Source: an uncultured Dehalococcoidia bacterium (lineage in GTDB: Bacteria > Chloroflexota > Dehalococcoidia > Lucifugimonadales > UBA1123). Taken from it: DNA of 64,000 nt. The notes under the pieces are model-generated. The model did no database searches. It saw nothing but the letters and a program-made list of their open reading frames with translations, and was not told the DNA's origin. The DNA lies in the NCBI GenBank assembly GCA_951812505.1, contig CATOSI010000003.1:868001-932000 (forward strand), read 5' to 3'. A program made the translations under genes and the position numbers. Shown here piece by piece: positions 59,802 to 64,000 of this stretch (the stretch's first letter is position 1; each line of letters opens with the position of its first letter).

Positions 59802-60874
59802 TGAACTTCAGGTACCGCAGGAACCCCACAGCCGAGACCGTCGTCTTTGGTATTGTCTTTCTGGGGGCTCTTGTCATCGGCACCTTGTATCTCACAAGGG
59901 AATCCGAGGACGTTGGAACCCGGCCTCCGGCCAGCGCCGGACGCTGGGAAATACAGGATTCAGGTGTCGAGAATACCCTCTTGGATGTGACATTCGTTGA
60001 CGACATGCACGGCTGGGCAATCGGCGAACGAGGCGTGATTATTTCCACTACCGATGGTGGAAATACTTGGACGAGACAGTCCTCAGGGTATGAACTCACA
60101 CTGAATGGAGTCGAGTTCACAGACGAGTCAAATGGCTGGGTCGTCGGACAGTTGGGTCTTATCCTCAACACCAGAGATGGGGGCAGAACATGGAACGTTC
60201 AGGGTAAGGACGCCGCCCTCGGCCAGAACCTCATGAGTGTCCACTTCGACAACGTTACGGATGGTCGGATTATCACCGAGAGGGGCAGCTTCGCGCTCAG
60301 AACGACCGATGGCGGCAATACCTGGAGTCGGCAGTTCTTCGAAAACACCCTCCCGCGGTCCGACGCCTACTTTCACGATGAACGCCTGGGCTGGGTGTCC
60401 TTCAAGTCCGGCGCGGTATTCTTGACACTGGACGGCGGAGAGTCATGGGAACTGCTCAAGGGTGTCAATGGAGTAGAGATAGGAACGAACAGCATCTTCT
60501 TCCTCGATGACCAAAATGGCTGGATCGGGGGGTGGCGTGGCAAGGCTCAGGGAGTGGGAAGCGGCGTACAGTTGGTCAAATATTTGACTGACGGCATGGT
60601 TGCCCGCACGACCGATGGCGGTAGAACCTGGACTCGTCATGACTCCGACACTGGTCGCTTCTTGTGGGATGTCGTTTTCTTCGACTCGATGGAGGGGTGG
60701 GCAGTGGGCTCTTTCGGCACGGTGATGCACTCCCGCGACGGAGGTGTAACTTGGGAGACACGTCCCTCCCAGACCGAGTCGGTACTCCGGACTCTCTCAT
60801 TTCCAGACAGGAACAACGGCTGGGCGGTCGGCGACGAGGGTGTAATCCTGAGATTCTCCAATGAGCCCCGATAA
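59801..60874 (+). CDS. YCF48/BNR-repeat protein, membrane-anchored
   Basis: A 357-residue protein with one N-terminal transmembrane segment (VVFGIVFLGALVIGTLYL) and no lipobox, then about seven YCF48-type repeats (GWAIGERGVIISTTDGGNTW is a clear one). Related to the lipoprotein at 53996-55102. Probably faces outside the cell; function unknown. The frame is open further upstream to 59591, but that part is translated repeat DNA. A TATAAT box 6 nt before the ATG suggests leaderless translation. Confidence 0.82.
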   Translation: MNFRYRRNPTAETVVFGIVFLGALVIGTLYLTRESEDVGTRPPASAGRWEIQDSGVENTLLDVTFVDDMHGWAIGERGVIISTTDGGNTWTRQSSGYELTLNGVEFTDESNGWVVGQLGLILNTRDGGRTWNVQGKDAALGQNLMSVHFDNVTDGRIITERGSFALRTTDGGNTWSRQFFENTLPRSDAYFHDERLGWVSFKSGAVFLTLDGGESWELLKGVNGVEIGTNSIFFLDDQNGWIGGWRGKAQGVGSGVQLVKYLTDGMVARTTDGGRTWTRHDSDTGRFLWDVVFFDSMEGWAVGSFGTVMHSRDGGVTWETRPSQTESVLRTLSFPDRNNGWAVGDEGVILRFSNEPR

Positions 60875-61032
60875 AATTTCCCTATCACGGCTCCTTTGCG
60901 AAATCATCAGCGCTTCCGGGAAGCATCAACTTTCTGGTTGGTATTTGGCTGCCCAATTCGTAGAGCGTCCCTTGTGGGCGTCCGTCCGAGCCGCTGCCAC
61001 CACTTTTGTGATGATTACGCGCTTCCATTTCG

Positions 61033-61260
61033 ACTACACATCCATTCCGCCAATGCGCTATAATACACCTATCAAGAACAAAGTTTCTAGCACTGGATAC
61101 ATAAATATAAATTTATGTTTTCGAAAATCGAAGCCTCGGAGATTTCAAAACACGCTAACGCAGGGCGACGCAGGGCAAACACAGGGCAAAATCGCCCCCT
61201 GTACATCCCTGTGACTCCCCTGTTTCCGCCCTGTACAATTATAAATCGTAATATATAAAA
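61033..61260 (+). other. Phased CAGG-box element, copy B
   Basis: The head ACTACACATCC (61033) is followed 25 nt later by CTATAATAC (61058). A palindrome CATAAAT-ATAA-ATTTATG (61101-61118) follows. Direct CAGGGC boxes lie at 61161, 61171 and 61182; inverted CCCTG boxes at 61197, 61207, 61218 and 61229. The tail ATAAATCG starts at 61241, 80 nt after the first box. The dinB ATG is 27 nt later. This is the best-formed copy. Confidence 0.7.
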
Positions 61261-61267
61261 ACGGACG

Positions 61268-62341
61268 ATGAGACACATTCTTCACGCCGATTTTGACGCC
61301 TTCTACGCCTCCGTCGAGCAGCTCGACGATCCCGAACTGCGCGGCAAGCCATTGGCCGTGGGCGGCAGCCCCGATTCGCGCGGCGTAGTCGCCTCCGCCT
61401 CCTACGAGGCGCGCGAGCACGGCGTGCGCTCCGCCATGCCAATGCGCACCGCCTTCAACATCTGTCCCCAGCTCCAGCGCGTCAGCGCGCGGTTCGACAG
61501 ATACCGCGATGTCTCCCGCTCCGTCATGGAGATATTCAGGGACATAACCCCGCTTGTCGAACCGCTCTCCCTCGACGAAGCGTACCTCGATGTTACCGAC
61601 TCGGTCGCCGGAGGGCAGACCGCCGCTGACCTGGCACGGGCGCTCAAGCGGCGAGTCAAGGATGAACTCGGTCTGACCATCTCCGTTGGCGCGGGCGTGA
61701 GCAAGTCGGTAGCTAAGATAGCGTCAGATCTCGAGAAGCCGGATGGACTCACAGTTGTGGCGCCCGGCGATGAGGTCTCCTTCCTCGCTCCGCTGCCGGT
61801 GGGAACTCTCCCCGGCGTCGGTCCCAAGACTCAGGAGCAGCTCAAGAGTCAGGGAATTCTCACTATTGGCCACCTGGCGGCCTCCGATGACGAATGGCTT
61901 ATCGGAAAATTCGGACGCAACGGCTCCTACGTGAAGAGACTTGCTCTCGGACAGGACGACCGCTCGGTCCAGACTCAGCGCGATACGAAGTCGGTAAGTT
62001 CGGAGACCACACTGACTTCCGACACCGGCGACCCTGACGCTCTTCACGAATTGATAGCCCGTCTCAGCCTCGATGTATCGCACTCTCTCCAACGCCGAAA
62101 GTTGCGAGGTCGTACTGTCAAGCTGAAATTGCGCCTGTCGGACTTTACGACATTCACGCGCCAGGTCACACTCGGTGAGGCCGTCCAGTCATCAGACCAG
62201 ATAGCGATTGCTGCAAACAGTCTCATAGACGTGGAGATAGGGGAGGGTCGCAGATTCCGACTTGTGGGTGTCGGCGTATCAAGTTTCGGAGAGACCGAAG
62301 AACCCGACCAGATAATACAGCCTCGTCTGCCTGGAATATGA
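61268..62341 (+). CDS. dinB: DNA polymerase IV (Y-family)
   Basis: A 357-residue translesion polymerase. It starts MRHILHADFDAFYASVEQLD, with the catalytic SLDEAYLDVT further in and the helix-hairpin-helix LPGVGPKTQEQL. The little-finger domain is complete; the C-terminal QPRLPGI may be a clamp-binding motif. It bypasses DNA damage. No LexA box was recognised; the phased box element copy B fills its upstream region and may control it. Stop codons of dinB and rsgA abut. Confidence 0.95.
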   Translation: MRHILHADFDAFYASVEQLDDPELRGKPLAVGGSPDSRGVVASASYEAREHGVRSAMPMRTAFNICPQLQRVSARFDRYRDVSRSVMEIFRDITPLVEPLSLDEAYLDVTDSVAGGQTAADLARALKRRVKDELGLTISVGAGVSKSVAKIASDLEKPDGLTVVAPGDEVSFLAPLPVGTLPGVGPKTQEQLKSQGILTIGHLAASDDEWLIGKFGRNGSYVKRLALGQDDRSVQTQRDTKSVSSETTLTSDTGDPDALHELIARLSLDVSHSLQRRKLRGRTVKLKLRLSDFTTFTRQVTLGEAVQSSDQIAIAANSLIDVEIGEGRRFRLVGVGVSSFGETEEPDQIIQPRLPGI

Positions 62342-63508
62342 CTACACTTCCAGCTCGTCGAAGATTGCCCTGTACGACGCCACGCGGGAAGGCGACGCAC
62401 GTCCCTCTTCCTCCGCTGCTCTGACCGCGCAATCCGGCTCTTCCAGATGAGTGCAGTTGCTGAAGCGACAGTCCGCGGCAAGCTCATCTATCTCAGGAAA
62501 GTACAGTGGGAGTTCCCCGAGCGTCAGACCTGCCAGTCCAAACTCCCTGATGCCGGGTGTGTCCGCTACGTAGCCTCCTCCGTCCAGCCTGTACATGGAC
62601 GCTTGCGTGGTCGTATGCCGACCCTGTTGGTGGACCTGGCTGACTTCCCCGACACGCAGGTTCAAGCCTGGCTGGACTGCGGACATTAGCGAACTCTTTC
62701 CCGTGCCGGAGAGTCCGACCACAACGGTTAGCTTGCCTGTCAACTCGCTTCTGAGACCCGATATTCCTGCGCCCGTCAGAGCCGATGTGGTCAAGGTCCT
62801 GTATCCCATATCGCGGTATATTTGGGTTACGGACTCATACTCCCTTGCGTCGGCAATCAGGTCGGCCTTATTCACGCATACGATAGGGACGATCTCAGAC
62901 AGCGATGCGGCGATGAGATAACGGTCTATTAGCTCAGGCCACAGGTCAGGCTCCTGCCACGACGAGACGATTAGAAGCTGGTCCACGTTTGCCGCGATGA
63001 CCTGCTGGCGAGGGGCAAGAAAAGGGTCCGGGCGCGCGAGTATTGTCTTTCTGGGCAAGACGCTTTCGATAGCCCACGCTCCTGCTCCATCCTCGGTGAC
63101 GATGACATCGTCGCCAACTGCCACAGGGTTAATGTAGCCGGTGTCCAATTCGGTCAGCAGACCCCGGATAGTAGCCGGCCTGTCCCGGCCCTCGATCTCT
63201 ATCCTTGCCGACATACCGGCGACCGCCGTTACCAACGCTGTCGCTCCCTCGACCTCCGGCGCGAACGACGTCACAGGCTCGACCTCTTGAGGAGAAGCGG
63301 TGAGGACTTGGTCTATCCTCTTCCGCCTGTCACGCTCGTCTCTCGGCATGACTCGCTCCAGAGCCTCGTGGTCCAGTTCGTCCCAGTCCTGCTCCGATGC
63401 ACTGACCGTCCAGTCCTTCTGGCGCGCACGGACCCGCTTGACACTGCCGCTGCGTCGGAATGTCTTTCTGCCCCGCCTTGGTTGTCTCTTTCTATTTGGC
63501 CTGGCCAT
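62342..63508 (-). CDS. rsgA: Ribosome small-subunit-dependent GTPase A
   Basis: A 388-residue circularly permuted GTPase: NKAD (G4) comes before GLSGTGKSSL (G1) and DTPGIREFG (G3). It has an N-terminal OB-fold after a basic, Arg-rich extension, and a C-terminal zinc-binding CRFSNCTHLEEPDCAV. It acts in late 30S subunit maturation. The ~60-residue basic N-terminal extension is longer than usual. Convergent with dinB, with no gap between stop codons. Confidence 0.94.
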   Translation of the reverse strand: MARPNRKRQPRRGRKTFRRSGSVKRVRARQKDWTVSASEQDWDELDHEALERVMPRDERDRRKRIDQVLTASPQEVEPVTSFAPEVEGATALVTAVAGMSARIEIEGRDRPATIRGLLTELDTGYINPVAVGDDVIVTEDGAGAWAIESVLPRKTILARPDPFLAPRQQVIAANVDQLLIVSSWQEPDLWPELIDRYLIAASLSEIVPIVCVNKADLIADAREYESVTQIYRDMGYRTLTTSALTGAGISGLRSELTGKLTVVVGLSGTGKSSLMSAVQPGLNLRVGEVSQVHQQGRHTTTQASMYRLDGGGYVADTPGIREFGLAGLTLGELPLYFPEIDELAADCRFSNCTHLEEPDCAVRAAEEEGRASPSRVASYRAIFDELEV

Positions 63509-63635
63509 AGACTCCTTATGATTCTGTTGCTGGATTCAATCACCTCTACCTGTGTTATACAATAGGCCTCTACACTTGGCAACACCGCCCCATTCATTGA
63601 CAACAGATAGTGACAACGAGACTGAGGAGCGCATC

Positions 63636-64000
63636 TTGTACAAAATCGAAGACATGTGGCAGACCCCGGGAACCAGGCCCAACGGACTTCAGGCCGCGGA
63701 CGACGGGCTGTGGGTGATCAGCGCGGACGACGACAGTCGCCTCTACAAGCTTGACTATAAAACGGGCGAGGCAATCGTGGACGTGCCGACCGAGACCTAC
63801 AAGTCAAGCGGCATGACCATTGAGGGCGATCACGTCTGGATCGCTTCCACGCACAACTCCAGGCTGTACAAGCTGAATGGGGACGGCAGCACTGTCAAGT
63901 TCTACGAGCCACCCGGTACAGGCGTCAGAGACCCACGCGACGCGGGCCCTGACTACAACCGTCCGCACGGCATGGAGTGGGTGGACGGCAAGATGTGGAT
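63636..64000 (+). CDS. Beta-propeller (SMP-30/NHL-like) protein, 3' end outside window
   Basis: A frame from TTG 63636 (GAGGAGC 7 nt upstream) runs to the window edge, 121 residues so far. It has repeated strand-turn motifs such as DDGLWVISADDDSRLYKLD and DHVWIASTHNSRLYKL, spaced about 45-50 residues, as in SMP-30/NHL or gluconolactonase-like propellers. No signal peptide. It is divergent from rsgA. The product cannot be named further from this part. Confidence 0.65.
   Translation, partial: MYKIEDMWQTPGTRPNGLQAADDGLWVISADDDSRLYKLDYKTGEAIVDVPTETYKSSGMTIEGDHVWIASTHNSRLYKLNGDGSTVKFYEPPGTGVRDPRDAGPDYNRPHGMEWVDGKMW

Noticed and set aside
61159-61236. Plasmid-type iteron origin or Tn7-like transposon ends for the phased boxes
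   Set aside because: No replication initiator or transposase is nearby, and the two arms are only about 14 nt apart; the element recurs upstream of unrelated genes.

Overview
The window (about 55-58% GC by eye) looks like a chromosomal piece of a Chloroflexota bacterium, most like the Dehalococcoidia/SAR202 branch. This is an inference from gene content: F420-type oxidoreductases (LLM and PPOX families), an enolase-superfamily dehydratase, hydantoinase A/B, a sulfatase, ComB, several YCF48-like lipoproteins, a DnaB/DnaD/DnaC-type replication operon, and many dispersed palindromic repeats. No rRNA, intact tRNA, CRISPR array, integrase or transposase gene was seen.

Layout. 1-5.1 kb: MBL hydrolase (cut by the window edge), epoxide hydrolase, a VapBC pair, NudC, an MR/MLE dehydratase. 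5.1-9 kb: DUF4926 with a stop-interrupted DUF6883 gene, ruvX, alaS. 9-12.5 kb: modABC and an EndoIII-type glycosylase. 12.5-16.3 kb: VapBC with a frameshifted toxin, D-aminoacylase, a small membrane protein and an amidotransferase-like protein without its catalytic His. 16.7-26 kb: CMD-family protein, LLM oxidoreductase, aldo/keto reductase, ComB, IspH, then aminotransferase-SIS-NadE. 26-38.5 kb: Fur regulator, EamA exporter, sulfatase, PPOX protein, GNAT, lone CoA-transferase subunit, broken HicB, MBL hydrolase plus HyuA/HyuB, lipoprotein. 38.8-45.8 kb: DEAD helicase, a zur-znuACB-like metal operon, an AbrB/PIN toxin-antitoxin pair, DUF488, YgiT with a toxin remnant. 46.5-51 kb: rplI-dnaB-dnaD-(double dnaC)-HIT. 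51-64 kb: PAP2, IlvE, enoyl-CoA hydratase, two YCF48 proteins flanking a peptide-type ABC operon without ATPases, dinB, rsgA, and a beta-propeller gene cut by the edge.

The most unusual structure is a three-copy intergenic family (copies near 16.5-16.7, 46.0-46.26 and 61.03-61.26 kb). Each copy has a conserved head with a TATAAT-like box 25 nt after an ACTAyACA motif, an AT-rich middle, and an array of short CAGG boxes spaced 10-11 bp. In two copies three direct boxes are followed by four inverted boxes. The distance from first box to the conserved tail is 80 nt in all three copies, although the box sequence itself differs (CAGGTG in one, CAGGGC in another, changed on both sides of the dyad). 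All three lie upstream of plus-strand genes. I know of no described family like it.

A second theme is two MITE-like families (ends TCTCAAAAC and GTACC) inserted at CTAG/TA sites, one nested in the other. Ends of the second family form the stop codons of two genes. A third theme is decay of small toxin-antitoxin-type modules: an amber-interrupted DUF6883 gene, a frameshifted PIN toxin, a split HicB and a truncated DUF4258, beside intact VapBC and AbrB/PIN pairs.
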